From positions 7,192,001-7,256,000 of the forward strand of contig NC_079241.1 of NCBI RefSeq assembly GCF_028009165.1: a stretch of 64,000 bases of DNA, given 5' to 3'. Both the position numbers and the translations under genes were made by a program. The notes under the pieces are model-generated. The model searched no databases. It had not been told where the DNA came from and saw only the letters and a list, made by a program, of their open reading frames with translations. The DNA is from Akanthomyces muscarius (lineage: Eukaryota > Ascomycota > Sordariomycetes > Hypocreales > Cordycipitaceae). The number at the start of each line of letters is the position of its first letter. Position 1 is the stretch's first letter. Shown in pieces: positions 21,322 to 33,569 of this stretch.

Positions 21322-22986
21322 TTTGAGGGGTATATGTGCTGGTATACAGGAGTATTAAGAGAGAGTGGTATATGGGATATGAGATGGGGAGGATATGAAG
21401 TGTAGCTGACCGGCTGGCAGCTTGCTTTTATTCCCCCGGACACGTCTCGCCGGACAGGGTGGAAAGAATGCTCCACGGGCCATAACTGGGCTGCGCAGCG
21501 GGATCTTGTGCACCCGGGCCAATTCTCCAGGGAAAAAACAAATTCAGTTTTTAGCGCTAGTGTATTTGTGTGCTTCATTACAAAGTGATCCAGAGCCTCA
21601 TCATCGTGCAGCTTGGCGACTAACACGGGTGTGGTTCACGTTGTGGGAGGCACACACGCACACGGCAGTCCGCCGGCCAAGCTAATGCCCACCTAATCTT
21701 AAATGACTAGTGATTCCAAACATACCTTGCGTTGCCCCGGCTTAGCAAAGTCGCGCGGATCCAAACCATGCCGGCCCAAGCGTGGCAAGTTTTCTGGGGT
21801 TTGGCACGTTGAGCCGTCGTGACTATCTGATGGTGACTAGCGGAAAAGGGCGTCGCTAGCCTTGTGGCGGCCTCGCTCGGATCCACGACCAGCCGGGCCG
21901 CCCATTTCCCAAAGCAGCAACTAGCCCAATCGATCTCTAGACGGAGCACCCATGCCCCGGGTGGTCCCAACTGGATACTACGCGTCTGGAGAAATTGTTT
22001 CTTGTCCGACTTATCAATCTAAACGATCAATTGCATCATGGACTCTGACTCTACCCCGCAGTCGCAAAGGACGGAAGCATCCCATGCCGTTTGATCAACG
22101 AAACAGATCTGCCCATTGTCAATGCAACCCCCCAACCAAACATTAAACGGGCCAAGCTGCGCCCATGACAGCCCTGCGACGCGGAAAAGGTCGCGTCTCT
22201 AGCTCGAGTGCATACTCCTCTAGCTCAAGTGCATGCCTCTCTAGCTCAGGCACCCCGACGTAGTGCAGAACCAGTTTTGGCAAATTGAAACCACTGAAAA
22301 AACAAAAGCCACGGGCTAGCTGGTCTGTGGCTGCCGGCAGCAGGGCGGCCGGCCGTGCGGCGCAACAGCATCTGCTAAGAATGGGAGGGAAGCACTAGCT
22401 CGCCTCGCGCGCGCCCCCGTTAGTGCGAGCCCGGAACGGCGAGCATCCGGCGCAAGGTAAGATTGCGTCGAGGCCAACTACAAAGACTAGAGTATTTGAC
22501 ATACAATTATGGGGGGTGGAGAGCTTTCTCGACCTTGGCCGCTTTGGCTGCTTGGCTGTTCGGGAAGGATGCTGTCCGCTCGGCGAAGCGAGCGTGGCGA
22601 GCCAACAATTGTACACTAGCCATCCATCCCTTGTTGATGAACCAGCTTGCCAGTTGCCAGCTTATGAACTCGACTCTGTTTACCCAATTTACTCCCACGC
22701 TAGCCTTCGGCTGCCAATGTAGCCTTGACGCGATACCACATATGCCGACCAGACAAACGGGTCAAAGAACCCAATCTAGACATAGCCTGCTTCCTTTGTC
22801 CACGAAAGGAGCAGTTGGCTTGAGCTAGACCAAGCCTGTTGCTCAAACTACTACTACCTTCTGATGCCCACCATCTTTCTTTTCTCAAACCTGCATACCA
22901 CTCGTTCTTATATCTCGCCGTTGTCCTTGTCGTCTGTCCAGCACTTCCTCTTTTGAGTTATACCCCAGTTACACAATACCATCATC
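21322..22986. other. Intergenic with a short imperfect tandem repeat
   Basis: The left part is the promoter of the ferritin-fold gene. At 22197-22254 a unit of about 20 bases, ctctagctcaagtgcatgcc-like, occurs about three times imperfectly. The right end (about 22830-22986) is a pyrimidine-rich leader for the small GPI-type gene. No other gene is seen. Confidence 0.4.
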
Positions 22987-23404
22987 ATGAAGTTCATTGC
23001 TGTTGTTGCCTCTCTGGCTAGTAAGTTGGCTCTTTGCCTCTGACTCTCAACTGCTTGACAACTTCCGCTAACACCACTCAACAGCCATTGCCTTTGCCGC
23101 CGACTCTTCCGTCGTGACGTGCCCTGACTGCAAGACCCCCGCCTCGACCAACGACATGGTCACCCGCGAGCCCATTCCCACCACCAGCTGCGACTCTCCT
23201 TCCCTGACGGTTGTCAAGACTGGTGCTGCTTCCAGCACCGGCGGCATGATGCCCGGCGGCAGCCAGACCGGCGGCATGAACCCTGGCGGTAGCCAGACCG
23301 GCGGCCAGACCGGCAGCCCTACCTCGCCCCCTATCACCGGTGGTGCTGGCCGCGTTGCCGGTGGCGCCCTGGCGGCTGTCGTCGCCGTTGTTGCCCTTCT
23401 GTAA
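22987..23404 (+). CDS. Small secreted GPI-type wall protein, 117 aa, two exons
   Basis: Exon 1 (22987-23020) encodes 11 residues and exon 2 (23085-23404) the rest. The intron is 64 nt, GTAAGT to CAACAG. A signal peptide (MKFIAVVASLATIAFAA) is followed by a short Cys-containing segment (VTCPDCKTPAST, then TTSCDS). Gly/Ser/Thr-rich repeats of GGSQTGG type come next, and a C-terminal hydrophobic tail (GRVAGGALAAVVAVVALL) looks like a GPI signal. Gene structure and both ends closely match the gene at 29370-29951, so the two are paralogues. Function is unknown; a cell-wall surface role is inferred. Confidence 0.85.
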
Positions 23405-25622
23405 ATGGCAGCATCTCCTGTATAATGGCGCGCGGTGGGTTCTCTCGTCCGGCCAAATGATGACTGGAATAATTAAGTCGCAGCGGGCGATGGTACAACT
23501 ATAATTCATAATAGCAAATATACTATTCACAGACAGCGCACTGGACTCTGAGTCAAACTACACGAGGCTGCCGTCAGGTGAACGCGAATTTATTCAATTA
23601 CATTACCATTGTGATTGCCTACCATGACGTGCGCTTCCAGTGATTAATCCTTGTCCACGGCATTGGCAGCTGCTCGCTGCGAGCCGAGCCTGCGCTGCCG
23701 TGTTTAAGAGTACTATTACCCCGTACATGTCATTGAAACCATATCTTTGGGTGAGTAGCCTTTCTTCTCCAACGAATGCGCCAGCTGTTAGCCTCATCAA
23801 AGGCATTGGCGTACCTTCCAGGTAACATGAATGCCATCGGAAAGCACAAAGGCCGTAAGCACGATAACTCATCAGCTCACTTTCTAGCTGTCCTCACTAT
23901 CCATTTGCCGCGGACGCTTTTGCACTCTAAGAAGATGTTCATTTTTTTTATGGTGTTTCTCCGACCTTGCCACCCACGGCCTCGCCAGCTCGAGTTATGA
24001 TCTTCGTGGTTCGTGGTGGAGCTATACCAACTGCCATTTGCAAAAGTCCCCTAGAGCAGAGACCTGCTTCCAACAATGCGAGCTATGACCCCTTCAAAAC
24101 CTATAACAGTCGGTTCACCTAGCAATTCATATACTCAATTAACTTCCTCGCAATCTTTAACCCGCAGCTGTCTTCCACGATGGTCCTCCAGCTGATCCTA
24201 CCAGGCAATGAGTACAGAATCTCGATAACAAATTCATTTTATAGGCACGTGGGGGGTTAAGCTTGGTGCGGATGACACAAGAAGCCTTGGTATCTCTGAC
24301 TCTGTATCCTGGAAAGCCTCGAGAGCGCTTGCCATAAAATGCAATGGTTACGTACTAGTGACGTGCCAAGCTGGCATTGTTCGGGAGTACGGATGCCACG
24401 AAAGATTGGTCATGAGTCGCTTGGAAGCAAGATTGCCAACCCAAGGAGAGAACATTCATTAGTATGAGCGTAGAATAAATTGTATTATTCCTAGGCAGTC
24501 CTAAAGTGGTGATGGTGTGTCACACGCCGGATGCTGCGGAGTAACCGTAGTGATTTGACGCTCTTATGTAATCGACCATGGATAATTGCGAAAACAGCTA
24601 GCTGTTTAACCTTGATCATAAAAGTGATTATAAAGAAGAAAGTACCAAAATAAGTATATGTTTGTCAGCAAGAGGCGCATTCCTTCTTCTAACCATAGCC
24701 CACCAGATGAGTTTTGCTCGCCCCCCATACACGCAGTGTAGACCACGGCGTCCACTGCTCAACCTGAGCTTGCAATATGTCATTAATAGCATCCTAAATA
24801 AGCTACTATCGTAAAGCTTAAAATATACGGGAGAAAAAAAAGAGAAAGAAGAGTCACTGAGCTCACAGAGTCTATTTTCGGCTGGCAATGAGCCCTAGCC
24901 ACCCAAGCCGGGGCTCTGGCAAGAGCGCCGACTAAGCCATGCCTGAGCCAAGCCCGTTCATTCACCTTGATTTTATACACTATGCATAAATGCGAAATAC
25001 AAAGAGCCACGAATATCCCTACCTCATAAGGCTTAAAGTTGATAACCTAGGTTACTAGTTGTTGTTAGTCTCTTTGCGGTCGGGTTCCTTGAATGCTTTG
25101 CTAGGTCTTTGTGTCGGCCCAGGTGAGTGCGCATTGACCTGTTCAGCTTGTAAAAGAAATCAGTGTACTTGATACCAGGCATACTTTTAGTTAGATACAG
25201 TGACATAAACCTCCACAAAGTACTTGCTCCGCGATATACAGAAGCGTGAAGCTTCATTGGCCGCTTGACGTAGAGGCCGTGATGACGGCTCTATGGTTTC
25301 CTCGGATCCTCCGGATATCGGGTGCTCTAGAAATCGGATACCACGGGCATATCGCACGGTCATTTTGAAACCTACACTTGACTACACGAAAAATTCATTC
25401 CCCGCACTCAGCCATAGCTTGGCCTCGTCTTGGGTCGAGCTGTCTACCTGAGGCCGCTGACATGATACGCCGGGCGATTTTGAAACTATAAGAGTTACAG
25501 ACCGGAACTATATAGTCTGGAGGTGCGAGCCATCGACTTCCGTCCTTTCATCTTCAAAACTTGGTAGAAATAGTCTTCAATTCCTGTTTAACAAGTTACC
25601 AACTCCCGTTTCCCCAAACATC
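23405..25622. other. Intergenic, AT-rich, no gene recognised
   Basis: About 2.2 kb with only short unlinked open frames. A TATATA at 25509-25514 lies 109 bases before the NmrA-like gene start and may serve as its TATA box. Confidence 0.4.
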
Positions 25623-26720
25623 ATGTCTAAGATTATCGCCGTCCATGGAGCAACAGGTACGCAGGGCGGCTCCGTCGTCAAGGCACTTCTCAATTTAGAC
25701 TGGAAAGTCATCGCCATTACTCGTAACGCAGTCAGTGACGCAGCCAAGGCCCTGACAGCGGCGGGTGCTGAGGTGATGACGGCGAACTTTGAAGACGAGG
25801 CGTCGCTAGTTACGGCTTATGAGGTGATCAACGGTCCAGCTTTATAGAAATTGAATTAGCTATGACGGCCACTAATACAGTCGAATAGGACGTAGATGCC
25901 ATTTTCTTGGTCACTAACTTCTGGGGGCACCTGCTTGCAGGCAAGAGCGCATCCCAGTCGGGCGAGGCAGAGTTCAAGGAAGCGATGGCTGTCGTCAAGA
26001 TTGCGGATAAGCTGTCTTCACTGAAGCACCTCATATGGAGCACTGTGCCTGGCAATGCTGAGGGTGTAAGTCGAACATGCCAATCACATTTGTGAGTTTC
26101 TCTTCATTTTCCACAATGTGCCTAACTTTTTTTCTCAGCAACGCAAACGCACCGCCGTGCCACATTTTGACTATAAGGCCCAAGTCGACGCCACCATCCG
26201 CAATGAATACCCAAGCCTCGCGGCCAAAACTACCTTCCTCTACGTCGGCTACTACGCCAACAACCTATCCGATGGTCCCATGGTCAAGCCCTTCACCACA
26301 CCGGGCTCGTTTGGCTCGTATGTGTGGTTGATGCCCGTGCCGCGCACCGTGATGCTCCCCATGGCCGGCGATACCGCAGTCAATGTGGGTGTTTTCACAA
26401 AGGCCATCCTCATGCAGCCGGAGAAGACAAAAGGCAAGTATGTGGGCTGCATCGTCGAAACCATGACCCAAGAAAAGCTGCTTCAGTGCTGGAGCGCGGC
26501 GACGGGCAAGAACGTGGCATATTTGCAGGTAGACGCCGGTGACTGGATCAAGGCGTTTGGGCCGCCAGGCGAGGAGACGTATCTGAACTTGAAGGCATTC
26601 GAGGAAAACGAGAGCTGGTATATGGACAACAACCCGCTTCTAGCCAAGGACTTGGGGATTGAGAGCGAGATTGTAGATACGCAGGCGTTTCTTGAGATGT
26701 CTGGGGAGAGGCTGCTATAG
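25623..26720 (+). CDS. NmrA-like NAD(P)-binding protein, 319 aa, three exons
   Basis: Exons are 25623-25823, 25889-26065 and 26139-26720. Both introns (65 and 73 nt) are phase 0. The N-terminus has the Rossmann glycine motif IIAVHGATGTQGGSVVKALL (GxxGxxG), followed by an arginine (ITRNA) that in this family favours NADP. The rest fits the atypical short-chain dehydrogenase NmrA family: FLVTNFWGH, LIWSTVPG, and a C-terminal substrate region. NmrA-type proteins act as redox sensors that bind transcription factors, or as reductases. This one lacks a classical Tyr-x3-Lys catalytic pair, so a regulatory or uncharacterised reductase role is inferred. Pathway context is absent. Confidence 0.92.
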
Positions 26721-29369
26721 ATTCGAGGTCGCTATAGATTCGAGGTCGCACGACCTCCGGAGACCCGTGTTCCATCCTGCCTGAGCACACGCTACTACTG
26801 CATCGCGTAAATTGAATGCGCAGAAATATGCATCCATTCGAGTGACTTCGATTGCAATTTTTTTCCTATTGACTGCCCGGAGCAAAATCAAGAGCTGAAG
26901 TGCAGGTGGAGGTTGGTATTCTGCGCGGCATGGAAGAGCGAAATTGGGCTGGGTCAAAATCGCTAAAAGGGGCGATGCGCCGCCATTGTCAGAGAGAATG
27001 ACGCATCTCGCAGCAACGTCAACCCGCGTTCCTGCCAGCGCCGGGCCAGCAGACGTTCCTCCGTTGCGTGCTGGAAGCTTCTTTCAGGTGATTTTGATTA
27101 AAAACAAAATCACGTCGCTGTGGTAGACCTGATCCGACTCTCAGTCCACTGCCATTTGCTTACTAGGGCTGGTTGTGTCTCTAGCGACGTAACCTCACGG
27201 CTACAGGGAATGGATCAACCAACGTAGTAAACAGCGACGCAGATTAGCCATTCTCATCAAATTGACGAACAATCGCACAGTAATAGTCTATGTATATACG
27301 AGCATTATTTTTTACACGGCTGTTCGCGCCTGCGGTTGAGGGCGAAGCCTCACAAGCGGTTTCGCATGGTACAATAGGGTAGCACCAGCAGCTCTACGGC
27401 CAAGCCGGGGTCTGTGTGATCTCGAGGGAGCAGAACAGGGCGCAACGCGTACCGGTACACACCGGCCCTGTCCAATTGATGGGGTCACCTAGCCTTGGAA
27501 AAACAAGCATAATGTTTTACATTGTGCATAAAGTTAGCCAACAAAATCTTGGCTTTTGCGTCTGCGACACGTCGATTGTGTTGCAATTGTGGCTATTGCC
27601 AAGAGATGCATCGGGCACCCGTGCGACAAGTGTGGAACAGGGGCGGGACACTTCTCCGAAGAGGCTAAAAGCACAGTAGACTACCAGCATGGCCAATGTA
27701 TTCACCATTTTATTACAACCAGTGTCCAGATGGAGACAGCGGTCATGCCATGTGAAAGACATGGTAACTGGCGCATATAACCGCCAGTAGACTGATTTCG
27801 GCGCGCGGAAAGACAAGGCAATTGCATGTTGATGCGACGGGACTACTAATAAAAAACGACGAGGTCCGACTAGCAATACTCTAGAGAAAGGGGGCCGCTC
27901 AAATGAAGGGATGGCACGGTGGCTCAATGTCTACAGGGACTACAGGAATCGAGATCTTGACGTGGTTGATGTCTTTCATCTGTTTTTCTTATTCTCAACC
28001 TGCTTGATTTCTCGGTTTCTTTCTTTTCAGATCAACGAATATCCGTGCCGCCCCGAGCGTCGAGTAAGCAGCAGAAGCCCGTTGTTGCACCCTGTCCTTG
28101 CATTTACCTACAGCGACAGTCTCACGTCGAGCGGCTCCGGCTCTTGTTCCTATTCGCTTGCGTGTTCGAGTCTGCGCAAATGTTCGTGATTACGCGTAAC
28201 GTAATTGAGTCAGGAGAAGGCGTAGGGGTGGTGGGACGGGCGCCGCATCTTGGGGATTCCCGCATTGAAATAAAAGAAAAGAAACAATCAGTTGTACCCG
28301 TCACAAGCAAAGGTACATCGGTACCGGTACCTGCACAAGCGTCGAATCCTCCCGCAACGACCCAAGTAGAGTTTGTCAAAGAGTGGAGTTGGGCGCAAAG
28401 GTTCCTTGGAAGCTTGGCCGGACTTGGCCATGATATACAGGGGGTCAGGCCATCATCCGAAAGTCAAGCATCGCTTCGAGCTTTCAAGCTTTTTCAGCTG
28501 CTACAGTGTGTGAGTGTCAATCTGCGTGTCTGAGTTTTTAACCGGGGGCGAGCGGCAAGCGGTGCGTCGTGGTTGGATGGCGTGCTCTGGTGTGTGTGGC
28601 GAGAAGCAATCCTTCCAACCTTCCCGTGTGGTCTGGACGCGGTTGTACCTTGCAGCGGGCAGGCCGCTAACGGAAAAAGATGGCAACAGATCGTGTGAGC
28701 AGTTTCATTCCTGGCTGGCCTGACCAGTCATCTCTGCGCATTCGGGCAAGGTAAATCAAGGCAAGGCAGGTGAGAAAGTGCCCGCTTTAGCCGTCCCGGC
28801 CTCGACCCGTTCTGGAGCTCCATTGTAGCAGAATGAGTTGATCGCGGGGGTCAATTACTCTATGGGGATGACGATCGCGAGCGATGGGCAGTCCATGACG
28901 AAGCACAGGCGTGCTTCATTGGCTCGGCGCCAGCACATTCAATGGCGAATTTCAGTGGGATGGTCGACCCACGCGCCGGCTCAGCGGCATCTGGAATGTT
29001 GCATTGACGATCACCGGTTTCGAAAAAAGAAGTGGCCAGTGTGCGCACATGCAGCCACCAAGTCTAATGTATATTTGCTCTTTGTTACAGCGCCTTTCGC
29101 GCCCGTGTATGTACCTGTACCGTTGCTTTTGCTCCGCCACCCGTTTATTATTGATTGACGCAACGAGACATGTGTTGATGCACATGCGGCCGTTGCGGCC
29201 TGGCACACACGGTTGACAGGTTGACAAGCACACACATATAGCATTACCCAGTTTTTCGAGGTTATATAGTTTGCTCGTCCGTCCCGTTTTCTCATCCTTC
29301 TCATCCTCATCTTTTCATCTCAAACCAGTCACACTCGTTTTTCTCTTACAAGTTAACAATACCATCATA
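26721..29369. other. Intergenic, no gene confidently recognised
   Basis: A 16-base direct repeat (gctatagattcgaggt) abuts the 3' end at 26714-26745. Pyrimidine-rich text with an acceptor-like end at about 27985-28030 precedes a plus-strand frame (28045-28533) that lacks family features. A TATATA at 29263-29268 lies 107 bases before the next gene. Confidence 0.35.
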
Positions 29370-29951
29370 ATGAAGTTCCTCACCATCGCTACCGCTCTGG
29401 CCAGTAAGCTTCCACCACCGCCGCCTACATAATTCGGGACCGCACAATACTAATTGATACCTCCAGCCGTTGCCGTTGCCGCCGATGTTGGCGCGCCCGT
29501 CTCCCAGATTGGCGATGGCCAGATTCAGGCCGGCACCCAGCCTGCTGCCCAGCCCTCTGCTCCCGCGCAACCCTCGCAGCCTCCGGCTCCTGCACAGCCT
29601 TCGCAGCCTTCTGCTCCCGCTCAGCCCTCTGCCCCCGCGCAGCCCTCGCAGCCCCCGGCGCCCGCTCAGCCTTCGCAGCCCTCTGCTCCCGCTCAGCCCC
29701 CGGCCTCGTCCAACCCCATCCCCTCCGGCACCGACCTGAACCCTGGCGGCGGTGGTGTTGTGCCCACGGCTAGCGGCTCTGCTCCCGCTGTCCCCAGCGT
29801 GAGCCAGCCCGCCGGCACCGGCACCGGCGCTCCCACCGTCTCCACCACCGGCGGTGCCAACCCTACCGGCAGCCAGCCCGTTACTGCCGGTGCCGGCCGT
29901 ATCGCCGGCAGTGTCTTCGCTGCCGTCGCCGCCGCCGTTGCTCTGCTGTAA
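29370..29951 (+). CDS. Small secreted GPI-type protein with Pro-Ala-Gln-Pro-Ser repeats, 172 aa, two exons
   Basis: Exon 1 (29370-29403) encodes the first 11 residues. Exon 2 (29467-29951) follows a 63-nt intron at the same codon position as in the paralogue at 22987. A signal peptide (MKFLTIATALATVAVAA) leads into a tandem region of PAQPSQPPA/PAQPSQPSA units. A Gly/Thr/Ser stalk comes next, then a C-terminal hydrophobic GPI-type tail (GRIAGSVFAAVAAAVALL). The Pro/Ser/Gln repeats would form an extended, probably O-glycosylated rod. The Cys-containing segment of the paralogue is absent. Function is unknown beyond a surface role. Confidence 0.87.
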
Positions 29952-31255
29952 ATGGCTCTGTTGTGGACGCAAAAAGTCTGTCTTTTCTGAGCAGTGGTAA
30001 CCAAACCACTTAGGATAGTGACGAGATGTCTGTTGGGACTATGTACCCAAGACAGGCTTTAATAAATAATTATCTGAAACCATGGTCGTTGCTTGAGCCA
30101 ATCATCCTGTGAACATTTGTATGCACTGTGTGAGCGCGATTAATCCGCATATTGTTTAACAGTGAGGCAAGAAATGATACTGCTCCAACTGCGATTGAGT
30201 CCTCGTTTGGGCTTAACTGTCCGGATGTGGAGTAGCGACTAGAGCGGCGTTGGCAAAATTACCTAATATTGCCTGCCAAATTCGCACGGTCTAGAAGCTG
30301 CCGGCGCGTTACCCACGCCGGACGGCAGTACGCCGTCGGTCACCCGGTCACCCGGTCTCGGCCGACCCTGACCGTTAGCCGCAGTCGCAGGGAGAGGTCG
30401 AACCCCGTTTGGAGCTTTGCACGGTAACGAACTATAGCGAACAGTCGATATAGCCCGCAAAGTCACCGTCTACTTTTCGTTGTTGCCAGAGCGGGTATAG
30501 CCGAGCAAAACGGTCTGCAGAGAATTCCCTTGTCCTGACATGCTGAAGACGGGTACACTCGGCGTGGCTGCTGTGCAACATATAAATTCAGACACTTTCT
30601 CGTCACGGCCTTGACATGTGCCTCGGAAGCAAATTTTCTCGTGGACAGGGTTGCTGTCTTTTTAGGCTCTGGAAGAGGAGTCGGATCGAGGTGTGGCGCG
30701 TCCACCAAGGGGCCGCTAACGTCCGAACGACTAAAAAAAGCAGCAGAACGGATATGAGAAGAAAAAACGAGGCAGAAAAAGACCCGCAGCTCCAGCGAGA
30801 GCGTGTGCCAGATTGAGGTCGAGGGCCGTTGTGGCGGGCGAGGCTGCAGGAGGGTACGAAGGAGGGGACATGGTAGTAGCAGTGCCAAGATGCCGAACAG
30901 ACGACACAAGCATAAGAGACATGGCGTCTGTAAATAAAAACAAATACAAAATATACCTTCTGTCAAAGCACCGCATTCTGCTTTACACAGATTGTTTCAC
31001 GATGACAACCCGCCTGACATGTGTCTGTTCGGGGAGAGCGGGTTGCGGGCCTGAGCCTCGCCGGGCAGCGGGGTCGTGGCGCGGGATTCGGTGGCTGGGC
31101 CAGCGCTTAACATGCTGTGGCGGAGACCACTGACAGGCCAGGGAGGGGACATGCACCTTGGCGAGTGGTATGCCTGACAGGCCTGAACGGTTGACAAGTC
31201 CAAGCAAAAAAAGACGTGCGTTGCTATTCCAGCCCTAAAGAACTCAAAGAAAGAA

Positions 31256-31310
<55 letters not shown>

Positions 31311-31698
31311 TAGGTAAAGCAGCCAAAATAAGGACAAATATTGCCGCTAGACCCCATTGCATCGGGCGTTGCAGCTATCGTTATCGCTAGGTACCACGTA
31401 CCTATAGCGTCACGCATGCTAAGCTACTGGTACAGTGGAGTGGGTAGCGATAGCTTCCAGCTTTCGGCACCCAAGCACCAAGAGCTGCAGCACCTCTTTG
31501 CTAGCGCCACCATACCAGCCTGTTTTTCTCTCTCCAAGCTCCTTGGTGGCCGCCACCAGCAGCATTTTCCTCGCTTCCCATTCTGCTGCCGCCAACCCTC
31601 ACCTGCTTTCTCTTCATTGTCAATTCCCAGCAGCCAAAAACACGCCGGGTGGACATTGCCTTACCCCTCCGTACCACCGAAGAAGCGTGTCTCAAACC
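29952..31698. other. Intergenic containing a poly(A) tract
   Basis: No gene is recognised. A 49-base A homopolymer occupies 31259-31307. The rest is the 3' flank of the GPI-type gene and the leader of the acyltransferase gene, pyrimidine-rich from about 31500. Confidence 0.45.
31259..31307. repeat. 49-base poly(A) homopolymer
   Basis: A run of 49 uninterrupted A. It could be the tail of a processed retro-insertion on the plus strand or a nucleosome-excluding promoter element. No retroelement body is seen directly upstream. Confidence 0.9.
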
Positions 31699-33437
31699 AT
31701 GTCCGACGCCACGACGACGGGTGTCGCAACCGCGTCGACCAGGAAGCGCAGATCAACAAGCACCACCGACAAGCAGACGCAGCAACAACTCCACGAGCAG
31801 CAGCAGAAGCAGGAACAGGAACTGCCCTCGGCGCCGCCCAAGACGCGCTCCTCGCGTAGCAGCAAGCCCAAGTCCAAGTATCGCCATGTTGAGGCCACGC
31901 ACTCCCTCGTCCGCCCGTCCTGCCTGAGCCACGATTCCAACGTCTCGCCAAGCTTCTTGGGCTTCCGTAACCTTATGGTCATTGTTCTCGGTATGTTGTG
32001 TTTTTTTTAGTGCTCGCTGCTCATCTTGGGCTGAGCGTGCGAACTCGTGATGCGTTATGCATGTATGACGTGCGACAATGTGCCCCTCACTAACGCCTCG
32101 TTATCGTAGTGGTTGGCAATGTCCGATTAATGATTGAAAATATTCAAAAGGTATTTGCCGAGAAAAAACAGGCAATTGCATCGCTGGTGTTGTCAATTAG
32201 CTAACTTTCCCAGTACGGCGTCCTCATCTGCCTCAAATGCCACGACTTTCGCCGCCATGACGTCGTCATGGGACTCGGCCTCTTCTGCCTCATCCCCTGC
32301 CACCTCTTCATCGCCTACCTCATCGAGCTGGCCGCCGCGCGCCAGGCGATTCGCTCGCGCAAGCGCATGGTCGACGGCGCGACCGGCCCCTCGGAGCGCG
32401 ACCGCCGCAAGTTTCACAACATCTGGATCGTCGTCGCCTGGACGCACATGGTCAACATTACGCTCGCCCTCGTCCTCACCACCTTTGTCGTCTACTTTCG
32501 CGTCCACCACCCTTTTATCGGGACTATGGCTGAGACGCATGCCCTAATCGTCTGGCTCAAGACGACTTCGTATGCCTTTACCAACCGCGACCTGCGCCAC
32601 GCCTACCTCCACCCCGTCAAGGGCGAGTCGGTGCCCGAGCTCTACAAGGCCTGCCCGTACCCGGAGAACATCACCATGAACAACATGACGTATTTCTGGT
32701 GGGCTCCCACCCTCGTCTACCAGCCCGTGTACCCCCGCACCGACAAGATTCGCTGGATCTATGTGGCGAAGCGCCTGGGCGAGGTCTTTTGCTTATCCGT
32801 CTTCATCTGGTTCGCCAGCGCCCAGTACGCCGCCCCTGTGCTACAGAACTCGCTCGAAAAGATTGCCTCGCTCGACTTTTTCTCCATCCTCGAGCGCCTG
32901 CTCAAGCTGTCCACCATTTCTCTCGTCATCTGGCTGGCTGGCTTCTTTGCCATTTTCCAGTCCTTCCTGAATGCGCTGGCCGAGGTAACGCGCTTCGGCG
33001 ACCGCTTCTTCTACGACGACTGGTGGAACAGCGAGAGTCTAGGGTCCTACTGGCGCACCTGGAACCGCCCCGTCTACACCTACTTTAAGCGCCACGTTTA
33101 TATGCCACTCATCGGCCGCGGCTGGAAGCCCTCGACAGCGAGCTTTGCCGTCTTTTTTGTGTCGGCGGTGCTGCACGAGGTGCTCGTCGGCGTCCCTACC
33201 CATAACATTATCGGTGTCGCGTTCCTCGGCATGTTTCTGCAGCTGCCGCTCATTGCCCTGACGGCGCCGCTAGAGAAGATGAAGATGGGCAACGGCGGCA
33301 AGGTGCTCGGCAATGCCATCTTTTGGGTGTCATTTACCATTTTCGGCCAGCCGTTTGCCGCGCTCATGTACTTTTATGCCTGGCAGGCCAAGTATGGCAG
33401 TGTGAGCCGCCAGCCCATGGCCTCTGGGACAAGATAG
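31699..33437 (+). CDS. Diacylglycerol/sterol O-acyltransferase (DGAT1-type MBOAT), 518 aa, three exons
   Basis: This enzyme transfers an acyl chain from acyl-CoA to diacylglycerol (or sterol) in the ER membrane, making storage lipid. Exons are 31699-31990, 32110-32150 and 32214-33437, with introns of 119 and 63 nt. The first 70 residues are a Lys/Arg/Gln-rich cytosolic tail. The family motif FYDDWWN is at about 377-383, and the invariant membrane histidine lies in VLHEVLVGVPTH at about 432. N-terminal FRNLMVIVLVVGNVRLMIENIQKYG resembles DGAT1 more than sterol acyltransferases. Eight to nine hydrophobic segments are visible. The gene is tail-to-tail with ste14, 132 bases apart. The choice of DGAT1 over ARE2 is from motif wording and moderately sure. 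Confidence 0.93.
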
Positions 33438-33569
33438 TCGCTTTTCTGCGTTGGTTTTATGGAAGCGCTTCTCAGCCAGATCACAGTAAATCAATTCCAG
33501 CCTGTTTGTTCTTCGTGATTTCATTACTATACAATTTTACAATATTTGCCCAGGTCCTGCCTGCCTTGC

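Noticed and set aside
27517..27927. Minus-strand 136-codon frame in the 26.7-29.4 kb gap
   Set aside because: No family resemblance, no splice partners and no promoter-like leader.
29346..29972. Gly/Arg-rich minus-strand frame over the Pro-repeat wall-protein gene
   Set aside because: Antisense shadow of the CCNGCN repeat. The sense strand has a signal peptide, intron and GPI tail.
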